DNA of 64,000 bases from Calcarisporiella thermophila CBS 279.70 (taxonomy: Eukaryota > Calcarisporiellomycota): contig NW_027192205.1 of the NCBI RefSeq assembly GCF_041956535.1, positions 1 to 64,000 on the forward strand, given 5' to 3'. This document shows positions 1-11,294 of this stretch, in pieces. Position 1 is the stretch's first letter, and each line of letters opens with the position of its first letter. The position numbers were made by a program, and so were the translations under genes. The notes beneath the pieces are model-generated. The model saw only the letters and a list, made by a program, of their open reading frames with translations. It made no database searches and had not been told where the DNA came from.

Positions 1-875
1 CCCCCCCCCCCCCCTTGACGCGTTCAGGTGTGAAAAGTGTCCCCCTCGTACTTTGCGCAAATTCGCTCAACTCCACCAAGCCTCCCCTCGTCACAATCCA
101 AGCCGCCCTACATAATCTAATACTCCACTCCCCTAGTTTAATCTAGTAATTCCGCATTTTATTATCAATAAATAATTTTAATACTCCTATCATTTGGATG
201 CAATAATGTGGAACTTTTTTCGTATTAATTATTACATTTTTTAATGTGTTTAGAAAATAATCTTTTTTTCTTTTTTTGTGCTTTTCCTTTACAAATATTC
301 AATATTTAATATACAGTATTACTTTATGCGCGATATATATGATATATATCATACTTCTCTCATTAAGCGCAGAGTTATAAATAAATCTCACTTTATTTCT
401 AGTATCTCTCAAATTATAAAATATTTAAATTTCTTATGATATTCCGAGATATATTTTACATTAATTCCAATCATTCTTTTATCCCCTGTTTATTCCATTT
501 TATTTTATTTTGTGTTTTATTTATTTTTAATAATCAATTGATCGAAGTTAATTAAAATGTGTCCTTTTAAATATAATAAGTTTTTATGGATATAATTACA
601 GTTTTTATTATATAAATATTCTCCCCAATATCCGACTAAATATTTGCGTTGGCAGTCTATTTTGTTTAAGCCGTCACTCTAGCCAAATTTATATATTTAT
701 AGAAGTTATTGCAATAGAAGTTTTGGTTATATATAGTATTATCAATATCCCCACAAATTTCAAAACCAGAATAACTTATATAATATATAATAACATAATA
801 ATTATATCCATCAATACATAGATAGTTCAATTTGTATTAATGTATATTTCAATGATTTCTTTGTGAAGACACTTT
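1..875. other. AT-rich intergenic sequence downstream of the epimerase gene
   Basis: Very AT-rich sequence with no supported ORF. It opens with a run of 14 C at positions 1-14 that contrasts sharply with the surrounding composition. It holds the 3' flank of the minus-strand epimerase gene. No RNA gene was recognised. Confidence 0.6.
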
Positions 876-1928
876 TCAATTACAAAATGTAAGTGTTGAT
901 ACGAGCCCTTTATGATTTTGTTTCTGCCAATTCCAAGCCGAACTACACATGTCATTGAGATCATGGATTGGTTTCCAATTTAACTCAGAGTAAGCCTTCG
1001 TTGGGTCCGCAATCATTTTGGAGGCATCCCCAGGCCTACGATCTATTCCTTTCCACTCTATTCTTTTTCCGCTTACTTTATCAACGCAGGCGATAACTTC
1101 AAGCACAGAATAGCCTCTTCCATTGCCCATATTGTATACTACGCATCCTGTCTTTTCAACACGAAGTTTTTCCAAAGCAGCAAGATGTCCCAATGCTAGA
1201 TCAACTACGTGAATATAATCTCTCACTGCAGTCCCATCCTTGGTAGGATAATCTGTCCCAAATACATTAAGCTGCTTAGACTTCACCAGGGATTGAGTAA
1301 TACATGGCAGTAGATTATTGGGGGGACCTAGAGGATTTTCTCCGATTATACCTGAAGGGTGAGCTCCGATTGGATTAAAATATCGAAGTATAATGGCATT
1401 CATGGTTGGATCGCTTTGACAGATATCGTCAATGATAAGCTCTACCATCAACTTCGTTCTACCATAAGGGCTAATCGGATGTAAAAAATGATTCTCTGAA
1501 ATCTCTTCTTCATCGAGATTTCCGTAAACAGTTGCAGAGGACGAGAATACTAAATTTCGGCAACCCTCTCGCCTCATTGCCAGAAGCAAATTACATGAGC
1601 CGACAACGTTGTTTTCGTAATATCTCAATGGTTCATCAAATGACTCATTGACAGCTTTGAGGCCAGCAAAGTGGATGACAGCCCATATATTGAACTTTTC
1701 GAAGAGGTTGTAAAGTGCCTTCTTATCTAACAGAGAAATTTGACGGAATAGGGGACGCTTTCCTGTTATTTGGGCAACCCTGTTCATTGACTCGATACAA
1801 GAGTTTTTTAAATCGTCGATTACGATAACTTGATAATTTTTAGAAAGTAGTTCGATAACGGTTTGTGAACCAATATATCCAGCTCCTCCCGTGACCAGAA
1901 CATAAGAAAGTTTGGCGTGTGTAGGCAT
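876..1928 (-). CDS. UDP-glucose 4-epimerase (single-domain GalE/Gal10 type)
   Basis: Intronless 350-residue ORF that interconverts UDP-glucose and UDP-galactose (or the N-acetyl forms) in the cytosol. It shows the NAD-binding GGAGYIG loop at residues 14-20, the Ser-rich catalytic segment FSSSATVYG near 118-126 and the YxxxK pair Y145/K149 of short-chain dehydrogenases. Its length matches stand-alone epimerases, so the mutarotase domain fused to yeast Gal10 is absent. The start ATG fits the family N terminus, with the Rossmann strand beginning about residue 9. It lies head-to-head, 536 bp away, with a glycosyltransferase, which suggests joint use in polysaccharide synthesis (inference). Family assignment is firm; substrate preference is not visible. 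Confidence 0.95.
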   Translation of the reverse strand: MPTHAKLSYVLVTGGAGYIGSQTVIELLSKNYQVIVIDDLKNSCIESMNRVAQITGKRPLFRQISLLDKKALYNLFEKFNIWAVIHFAGLKAVNESFDEPLRYYENNVVGSCNLLLAMRREGCRNLVFSSSATVYGNLDEEEISENHFLHPISPYGRTKLMVELIIDDICQSDPTMNAIILRYFNPIGAHPSGIIGENPLGPPNNLLPCITQSLVKSKQLNVFGTDYPTKDGTAVRDYIHVVDLALGHLAALEKLRVEKTGCVVYNMGNGRGYSVLEVIACVDKVSGKRIEWKGIDRRPGDASKMIADPTKAYSELNWKPIHDLNDMCSSAWNWQKQNHKGLVSTLTFCN

Positions 1929-2464
1929 AGTGAAGATTTCAAAAGTTTGTAAAATTCATGCGGGTGAAAAAGTTGGAAAGTCAGAAAAATCACACCTATA
2001 TATAGTTGTCGTAGCATTATGGCATTGTTCATATACCAGTGAGCTGGGTTGTTTTGAAATCGAATCAAAAAATGAGGTAGTGCAAGCCACATTTGCCACT
2101 AAAAGGAGAAACAAAAACGATGTGAATTGGACTCGAAAATTATACATAATACCAATAGCCTCTATTTAATAGGTGGAAATAATATAATTAAAAAAATTTA
2201 ACATCTACATTATTCTTGACACATATGAACGAAAGGATCGGCGCATAATTAATAAATTATTTTGCACACATGTGATTTTGTTAGCATAACGCCATTATTT
2301 TGAGCATATGCAAGTCACAATAAAATTGGAGAAACTGAGACATCTTGGCGTTGAAATTTAGAGTTGCATTTACTAGGCTTGAGAAATTACCTTAATATTT
2401 AATCTTATTTCCTCTGTTCGTTTATCAATAATCTTTTTGTACTTATTTATTTATTTTTTGAAAA
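1929..2464. promoter_or_regulatory. Divergent promoter region between epimerase and glycosyltransferase
   Basis: 536-bp AT-rich spacer separating two divergently transcribed genes, so it must contain both 5' regions. Short ORFs on both strands here have no family character and are taken as chance. No specific factor site could be assigned. Confidence 0.5.
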
Positions 2465-4225
2465 ATGGATTTTATGTTGAATTCACATTCATATTTCATG
2501 GCTTTTGCTTTGATTGTCCTTTCTGTTAGTGGTTTTTATGCAGGAATGGTGTACCCCCTTGGAAATTATGTATTTCGGTTACGTTTTTTTCAGCATGGCT
2601 ACTCCCATAAATCGTCTGCTTTCACAATTATCTTTTCCATTATTATCGGATGTGGAATTCCGCTTATAGTCACCGGTATAATTTCATTTCTGTCTAGGAG
2701 AAGGGATATGGCCCCATTATCGTTTCTTGTCTCTGTGTGGAATCTCTGTGATTACTGGAGAGCGAATAGTAATTTTCAAGTAGACCCTATCCTCTATTAT
2801 TACATCTACGCCAGCTTGTCATTCGGTATTGTTCTTAACTCAATATTTGGAATATTAGCAAGGTGGGATCCCTTGCCGCAACCTGAGACTGAAAAGGCCT
2901 CTGACCGCCATGCCTTTATCATAGTTGCTCACAACAGCACTAATAAATTAGATAACACAATAAAAGCGCTGCTCAAGCATGTCCGGCCTTATCAAGTTTT
3001 TGTGGCAGACAACGGTTCTTCGCATGAAGAAGTGGCAATGACAGATGCCATTTGTGCAAAACTCTCTGATGAGTACTATGGTGGGGATACCATGGACTAT
3101 TCGGGTGACATCAATGTATCTCATATTTCTTACGGCAATAAAAGTATTGCACAGTACGCCGCTGTTTATTATTTATATCAACAGTGGATGCTTGGGACTT
3201 CAAAAATCGATATTATTACTACCATTGATGATGATGTAATCATTCCTGAGTACTGGCCATCAAAATCGATAGAGAAACAATTCGAGGATCCGTCAAAGGT
3301 CGCCCTGGCATATCCACTAACTGCAGAGAATAATAATATCACTCTGATGGCTAAGCTCCAAGATTGTGAATACCTTAGCGGAAACGTTGGTAGATATACT
3401 TATGATATATTTGGAACACAACTTTTTGCATCGGGCGCAATCTCAACTTGGCAATTGACAGCATTAATGGCCGTGATGGAACGCCATTGTACCATCTTCA
3501 ATGGTGAAGATTTGGAAATGGGACACATAGTCCATAAATTATCCGGGAGAAAAGGAAAAAAGCTGGGCGTAGATATGGCCACAAGGATCGGTTACGTTAG
3601 GGATTGCGTGGTACCCACTATCGTCCCTTATTGCTTCATTCATTGGTATGATGTTTTGCCAAATCCTCTAAAACGAAAGCTTAATCCGACCCCTTGCCGT
3701 TGTCAGGAGCATTCTTTTTTGAATCAGCGTCTTCGTTCGTGGGATCCAGCTGGCCACATGTTTATTTACAAATGGGTGAAGGTGATTTTTGCATCGGGTG
3801 GTTTTGGGTACAAACCTAAATGGTTTGTTAGATTGGTATGCCTATGGAAAGTTATCTCCACTCTAAGAGAATACTCTCAGATTGTTGGGATATTAGTATC
3901 TTTTCTACGAATAAGATCGGTGGAATCATTGAAGAGTCTACTCGTCTTTTATGTGGACTCTATTGTGGTCGGTTGGGCAGCTGAGGTGTTTTATTTAGCA
4001 TTTCAATCCCAAAGTCTAAGTCGCATTGGGCTTGCGATGCGTCCCGATGTTCTATTCTGTTTTCCCTTATTTTACGATATTCCTTATTACTTATTTATTC
4101 GATTTATTACAGCAATTTATTCACTGATATATTATATAATAGTTGTAAGATTTCCAGATGATATTCGTACACAGCTTACCAATGACGCTGAAAAGAGGCG
4201 AACCCTCCACAGCATTTGGTTTTAA
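2465..4225 (+). CDS. Membrane glycosyltransferase family 2 (polysaccharide synthase-like)
   Basis: Intronless 586-residue protein with the layout of processive GT2 synthases of the hyaluronan/chitin/cellulose synthase type. Three hydrophobic segments lie at about 10-32, 52-75 and 110-130. A GT-A domain follows from about residue 148, with AHNSTN near 155 and ADNGSS near 181, the metal-binding IDDDV (D255-D257), the acceptor-site GEDLEMG (347-353) and QRLRSW (421-426), a QxxRW-like motif. Further membrane segments follow after about residue 450. It would polymerise a UDP-sugar at the plasma membrane. It resembles fungal Cps1-like GT2 proteins, but the polymer made cannot be read from the sequence. 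The neighbouring epimerase could supply its substrate. Confidence 0.85.
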   Translation: MDFMLNSHSYFMAFALIVLSVSGFYAGMVYPLGNYVFRLRFFQHGYSHKSSAFTIIFSIIIGCGIPLIVTGIISFLSRRRDMAPLSFLVSVWNLCDYWRANSNFQVDPILYYYIYASLSFGIVLNSIFGILARWDPLPQPETEKASDRHAFIIVAHNSTNKLDNTIKALLKHVRPYQVFVADNGSSHEEVAMTDAICAKLSDEYYGGDTMDYSGDINVSHISYGNKSIAQYAAVYYLYQQWMLGTSKIDIITTIDDDVIIPEYWPSKSIEKQFEDPSKVALAYPLTAENNNITLMAKLQDCEYLSGNVGRYTYDIFGTQLFASGAISTWQLTALMAVMERHCTIFNGEDLEMGHIVHKLSGRKGKKLGVDMATRIGYVRDCVVPTIVPYCFIHWYDVLPNPLKRKLNPTPCRCQEHSFLNQRLRSWDPAGHMFIYKWVKVIFASGGFGYKPKWFVRLVCLWKVISTLREYSQIVGILVSFLRIRSVESLKSLLVFYVDSIVVGWAAEVFYLAFQSQSLSRIGLAMRPDVLFCFPLFYDIPYYLFIRFITAIYSLIYYIIVVRFPDDIRTQLTNDAEKRRTLHSIWF

Positions 4226-4349
4226 ATCTATTTGTATTTTTTTATGTATGTAATTTTGCTTAAACATTGAGTATAACAGGGAATTATTCTCCGGGTTTTT
4301 ATCAACAGCTTCATAATATAATATGCTATCAATAAAATGTTTCTAATAC

Positions 4350-7300
4350 TCAGCGTCTTGGTTTTCTCATGACCCAAACGAAGAATGTGAATATCAACAC
4401 GTTGAATACCCAATATGCCCATAAAATGCCGAAATCCCGCCATTGATTATCTGCGGACCACTCAAACTGAGCGTAATATTGAGCACCATTACTACAGGTA
4501 AGAAGGTAAACATGAAGTTGTTAATTTATAAACTGGGAATAATCTAAATGCAAAGAATTGTTAATTAAAACAGACCTGTACTGACAATATTTACACAAAT
4601 CCATTGCATTATTATCTTTCAAATAACCAGTTGTTTGATTTAGCCATGCGCCAGCATATTGAATACAAGTTTGGCCAGGGGGTGGTGTAAACGTGAAAAA
4701 GTCTTCTTCAACGCAATCAATTTTTACAGGCTCAAGGATTGCTGTAACTGCTCCCTCAAGGAAGTAGTGGAAGGGGTCAAGTGGATACATCCAGGCCTAT
4801 TGAGAAATATATATTCGTATCAATTTTACTTTAAGAAAAGGATATAAATGAATTACAACTTACCCTCCAAAAATACACTAGGACCGCGGGAGGAGTGAGA
4901 AATCCGGCAAACAGGTAAAGGAAAAAGTTCACAAATGGAGTGACAATATTGATCTGATTTAATGTCTGGCACATTGATCTGTCGCGATTAATAAGATATT
5001 TCACAGTGTTAAAACGATTAATATTTAATACAACCCAAGTTGCCTAGAGAGATTACTTACGCAACTGCCATTCCGCATGTAAGTGATACAAGTAGAAGCA
5101 CCACTAGTATCAAATAGGAATAAATCCCATTAACTGCAGTGCTGTCTACGCCTGCTGACCACCACAAAGGTAATATCGCTGCTGCTGCGGCAACCAACAA
5201 GTACGGTATTTCCACAAGAACAAAAGCGACTGCGAATGGTAAAAATCCATAATATTTTGACGCGTAATCTCGATGGAAATACTGTCGTTGCATCAAAAAC
5301 TGAGGTTGAACTGCGAATACAAGTGTAACTCCTGAAAATTTGACATGTAAATTTGATGAGATATTTTCCTCTATTATTGCTGATAAATAATGCAACCATT
5401 TCCTACCTATTATCAAGTTCTGGAAAGCAACAAATGAATACATTTGCAGGTCGCTCGTAGTTGGCCGTAGTTTCCAAAAAGTAAATCCATTAAGAAGTCC
5501 AATGAAACACGTCTGGCCAATGCGACCAATGCTATAAAAATGAGGGAAATGTTATCATTACGATACCAATACTAATAGGAAAAATATAAACTAACTTGTA
5601 ATATGGATCTCTCCACCAGCAAAGATTCATCCGTTTATAGACCTCCCAGATTTGAACCCAAGTGCTAGTAGCAAATTCTCGGATCTCCGAAGCTAATTGT
5701 TATAATACAGGTAAATTTAAATGATTCAAAATTAGTTCTACTTAGTAGCTACGATATCCCAATACGAAAAACGTGTTACCATTTGAAACAGTTTGTGGGC
5801 TAATCGTGAGTTGGCCCATTTCTTCTAACACAGCAGAGCGTTCAGGGGAATTTTTCCACACTTCAGTCCAGTCTTGTGAGACTTTTCCAGATGCACCAGC
5901 GCCTATCACTTCGAGAATATACTCAGCAGAATTTTCATGCTGATCACAGATACGTCCTCCATTACGCTCGAAATAGTCGAGCATTATACGCGAGTTAACC
6001 CCAATATCGCCAAAATAAGCAGTTTTGCCGCCGCGAGCAAGAAGAAGAAGACGATCAAAGTGCTCAAAAAGAATAGAAGATGGTTGATGAATGGTGCAGA
6101 TGATCGCCATTCCCGCGTCCGCGAGCTTGCGGATAAATTTGATGATATTATAGGACGATTGTGCATCAAGGCCAGAGGTTGGCTCGTCCAAGAATAAGAT
6201 GGTTGGCTTGGACACGAGCTCCATACCTATGGTGAGGCGCTTGCGTTCTTCAACAGATATGCCCACACCAGTTTCTAGACTTCCAATTAACGCATCTCCC
6301 AGATGTTCCATCTCCATCATCTTTAATATGTTTTCTACGTATTCATATTTTTCTGCCAAGGGAATATTTGCATCCTGTCGCATCTTGGCCGAAAACCGAA
6401 GGGCTTCTCTAACAGTAAGCTAAAATCAAAGTTAGTGAGTCAGTAATAATATTGATTACTAATTCTAATATGAATTCTTACTGCAGGGTTGTGAACATCC
6501 GACTGTTCAACATAACCAGTAATGCGCTCAAAGTCAATGCCAGGTACATTGCCGTTCAGCAAAATATCACCCTGTATTATCCCAATGGTCTTTCGTTTAG
6601 CCAACACATCCAATAATGTCGTTTTTCCAGCTCCAGATGATCCCATTAGTGCAGTCATTTCTCCAGGTTTAATCCAACCCTCAACATCATCAAGTAATTT
6701 AAGAGTTCCCTTGTTTACAGGCACTGTGTAATTAATATTTCTCCACTTGAAAATCCCAGCCACCTTCGAAAAGTTATTGCTAATGGCATTGTATGCTTCC
6801 TGGCTCGCTTGTAAGCGCTTAAGCTCTTGCTCCCCGTTAAGGGTAGGCGCCTTCCCCTTTTTATATACTTTTCGTACGAAACCACCATGTATCCATTGAA
6901 TCTTTTCCATTGCGATACAATTTAGCACGACGAATAGTAGCCAAAAGAGTAAAACCGCTATTATGTCGATGTTCATCTGGGAAGTCTTATAACCGTAAGC
7001 CGCATCAAGGAAGTCGTCTCCAGTGACAAAAAATTCTCCACCCTATAATTCGAAATATATGTGAGATTATTGCGATAAATATTAAGCTTCTTATATTCCA
7101 ATAAATATAGATTCTACGTTTACCTTTGAACCTGCTAGTGTGCAGACTTGATGGGTTTTATCATTGTATCCAGGACCACTCGGAGCTAATCCTTTAATTG
7201 AATCGCATTGAAATATCAGACCTCGCATTTCATTCGTTAACAATGCTTTAAAAGCATAAGCAAATGGATTAATCCAGAATATCCAAATAAACTAAAGCAT

Positions 7301-9881
7301 TAAGTTAGTAGAAAGAGAAATTAGTGTCAATTAGCCAAAAAAATAATATATTAACAAATCTGTAGTGTTTGATTTTTACTCACCCAAGGATGAAGTTTGT
7401 TATATGGAGCTGAAAATCCACTATAAGCAATAATGGTAACCAACAATATACCAAAGAGCTGCTGCGAGACATAGATAGATGGGCTTATGTTTCCAAGAAA
7501 CCTAATTAGGATAGAGTAAATTTAATAATTCAGCCAATCAAAGTTACTAAAGTATTTACCTGAATATTTCCGTCATAGCGAGAGTTGATAAGAAGTTGAT
7601 GAATAGAAAGATGAAAAACTTTCCTGCATCGAGATCCAAGCCGTACATGAAATATAATATGATGGTTGCTAGAATAGTTTGAAGCAAAACAATAGGTATA
7701 TCGGTAATAACTGTGCAGATGATATGGGAATAAGTTTACTAATAACATTTAATACATATTTTGACAACTAAATACCTCTGGCAACGTGAAATGCAGAAGG
7801 GTGGTACATTGCATAAGACTTATGTTTTTGAAGTGTCATGCGACCAAAGATGACATTGGGCAATTCCGCTTGTGCAAGCTAATGTGTATAAAAATCAGCA
7901 AATTGTTTTTCATAACTTGTAGTTTCAATAGATTAGGTTACTTACAAAACTGTTGAAAATCAGAGATCCAAGGATAGCGCCTCCTCTTTGAAAAACACCT
8001 GTGCTATCCAAGGCCATCTTGTAGAATACAGAGCCATATATACAGGAAATTGCTAATACATTTAAATAACGTTGATATAGAGCAGTCTTGTCACCCCAGA
8101 TAAGTTGGAATTGTCGAATTGTTAATGCAATGCATTGCTCGTAGAAGTTAGCTGAATAAACGCTATTACTCGGAACTCCTTTCTGTTTGATATCCTTGAC
8201 ATATTGCTTAAATTCAGTTGCAGGTTGCTACAATTTTCAAAGTAAATAACAATTATCCATACAATGGTTATGAAACTATCAAACAAGTCACCTCATTCTC
8301 AATCTTTTTCTCATAATTGGCAATATCATTAAGCATGACCTGATAGTCCATTGAGCTTAAAAAGTACGACTCAAATTCTTCAGGCGTATTGGGTGTCTTT
8401 CCTTCAAATCCTTCGCGGACAACACGCTCGTTTGGATTCGTAATACCAGTCAAGAAATCAGGAGTGCCTAAAAATTCATATAGAATTTAATACTACTATG
8501 ACCATGCGAATATTTCCAACAAAAATATTTACTTTTCCTTGGCTCACATTTGAATCCCATTTCTTCAAAATATGCTTTGGCCCGAGAACGAGGCCCAAAA
8601 AAAATGCATCGTCCAAGATATAGAATTAATACCTTATCAAAAAGCTCGTAAATGCTGTCAGATGCCTGATAGATTGTGGCGATAGTAGTTTTGTTGAGAG
8701 TATCACATTGAATGCGCAAAGATTTGACATAATCTAGAGCACTGGCAGAATCCAAACCCCTAGTTGGGCAATCCCATGTAGTAATTGCGCTGCGTGCAAC
8801 CATGGCTTCAGAAATGGTTAAGCGCTTGCCTAATATCCAATACAAATCAGATTGTTTTGATAATAAGTTTTAGGGTTAAAACTTACGTTCACCACCAGAA
8901 AGTCCGCGAATAAACTCATTGCCTACAATCTTTTTTCAAGTATATCGTAAGTTAGCATTGATTTGCAGTGACTTTGAAACTTGTCAAGAGATATATCATA
9001 AAATACTTACAGTGTTGGCCTGCCGGCTAAGTCCAAACATTCGTAACAAGGTGTCCTTAAACTCGTTGCGAAATAATTTTCTGCTAACCCCTGGCAATCT
9101 TTTCTCTGGAGTTTTCATTCTCAAAGCAAAATCGAGAGTTTGGTTGACCGTCAATACAGGATAATGAGAATCCTCCTCCATACAATAAATGGCTTCGCCC
9201 AGATAATCGCCGAAATCCTCTGACGGGATACCTCCATAGTGTATATCACCCTTTACATCTAAGAAATCTTTCCTAATATTTGCAATGGCACGCAAAAAAC
9301 TGGTACAACCTGCCCCTGGTCGACCTAGCACCAAAAGCATCTCTCCATCGGGACAATAACCTGTGACATTGTGCAAGATATCAAAAACCGTTCCATTATT
9401 AGCTTTAAACCTATTAAACAGATTTATAATTAGGTTTATATAAGATGGTTTTAGATTTTTATGCTTATGCTCACCAATTGAAAGGGTTGAAAAGCTTTAC
9501 AAGCTCAACGAAGGGCGTTAAATTGGTCAAAATATTGGAAGCGTCAGCTCCTCGGCCAACCACTGTTAAGTTCCTGAAAACAACTCCCATCTTCTGACGC
9601 CGTATTCCATGTTCATCAGAAGCGCGGACACCAGATTCAAAATAATCTCTCAAATCAAACTCGTTTGTTTTATCTCCTTTCTCGATATCGCCATTGAAAA
9701 ATTTTGGATCTCGATCTCGATCTTGGCTAGTTAATTCATGTGTGATGCGGCGTTCAAGCTCATAAAACATCTCCACATTGTTTTCTACATTTATCTCTTC
9801 TTCCGATTCAACAATAGTGGCAGTGGAGCTATCCGACATTTTTCCGAGTTCTTTCGCATCTTCGTTCCAATGTTTACTCAT
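4350..9881 (-). CDS. PDR-type (ABCG full-length) ABC transporter, multi-exon
   Basis: A gene of about twelve exons encoding a pleiotropic-drug-resistance pump with the order NBD1-TMD1-NBD2-TMD2. The first exon (9475-9881) begins MSKHWNED; an in-frame TTG codon just upstream was not used. NBD1 has the atypical Walker [10 protein letters not shown] and the degenerate Walker [14 protein letters not shown], as usual for fungal PDR proteins, with signature LSGGER. NBD2 has canonical Walker [10 protein letters not shown] (about 6630) and [13 protein letters not shown], with the altered signature [13 protein letters not shown] (about 6240). TMD2 shows [11 protein letters not shown] and a Cys-rich extracellular loop. 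The protein ends WVMRKPRR with TGA at 4350-4352. It probably exports hydrophobic compounds or lipids at the plasma membrane. Introns are short, roughly 45-90 bp. Confidence 0.93.
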
Positions 9882-11294
9882 ATCAATAATATACAAGAAT
9901 ATAATTTAACAGAAAGATTTTTTAATGATTTATGTTTCGTGTGATATATAGAATCTTGCTTAAAGTTAAGTGAGCGAATCTATCTAATGGATTTCTAGAT
10001 CTCGAGTTTTCGAGTCGATATAAAAAGCTCCAAATATTAAAGAATTTATATTTAGAGAGGATTGACGTTAATAATTTATATGTTTATGTTAGAAGTGGAT
10101 TATTCATCTTTGACGATGTGTGTTTTCACAAAATTGCACAACAAATTTCTAGTTTGATTTTGGCATTTACACGTCATTCTTTAACCTCTTTTGACTTTCA
10201 CGCTTTTAGTAAAAATTTCACGGCATTTGAAAGTCAATTTAGAACTAAGCCTAGCACATTCACCGGATTATTTTGAATTAATAAGCTCTTGTCAAACCCT
10301 GTCATTGCTCTATTTTCTCAGATTTGGATATCATGGAAAAATATTTTACTACCTGAGGGAAATATAGTTTCCCGGATTTTGATACTTTACAAATAAATAA
10401 CTTGGATTCGCCTTTAGTTGGATAACGCGATAATTTAACAAATTTGTTACTTTACCAACACGTGCGATGACGAAATCATTAAGTAAAAAATTAGTAATTG
10501 ATTACTACACATCAGAGGATCAAAGTGTAGTCACAAATTTTAGAGTTGTTGATTTTACTATCTTAAACTGCCCTAAGAAAATGAATGAAAATAAACACTG
10601 ACATAACTCCAGAGTAGCCAGAATTTTTAAAACGAAACGAGTGCTGCTCTTGCCATATGGTAATTTAGTCAAATATCGTAGGCAGTCTTACTATACCCAC
10701 CCTGCAAAATAAATACATCATATGTATATATCCGGGACGAAAAAATGGATACCTTTCTGGAATGAATGAATGGGTATTAAGCTTTGATTATTAGGAATAC
10801 ATTACCGCCATAAAATTGTCACCATATATGAGTGATATTTAACACTTATATCTCAGTAGTTTATTCATTTTTTAAAGAAATTAATTATACTTTACTATAG
10901 GTATGTTTTTATTATAAAGCATTAATTCAATCACGAAGGTATATTTAATACTGTAGTATGCTTAAATGAAAGGCCTGTATTATAGCCAACTGGGAATAAG
11001 GGTAATCGTTAGACAAGATTGCTACGTTATTGAGTTGTATGTGATTCACCACTATGTAAATCTCACTTTCGTAATAAATAAAATACACATGATCCCAAGG
11101 ATGGAAAATGCTTCTATATCGAATAAGTTAATGTAGTTATTCATCAATGCTTTCAGATATTTGAAAATGGTAGTAATAATGTTCTGAATAAAATTATTAT
11201 AATTCAAAAAATCTTTACTTTTACAGATAATCGCATTAACACCAATATATCAAAAAACAATTAGAAAAGATAGACATAGTTGACTTAATGTATT
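9882..11294. other. AT-rich intergenic region upstream of the ABC transporter
   Basis: About 1.4 kb of AT-rich DNA holding the 5' flank of the ABC transporter gene and the 3' flank of the cytochrome P450 gene, both on the minus strand. No ORF of convincing length or family character and no RNA gene was seen. Confidence 0.55.

Noticed and set aside
1-14. Poly-C at the left edge as telomere
   Set aside because: A single homopolymer without a repeating telomere unit, and similar runs occur inside the window.
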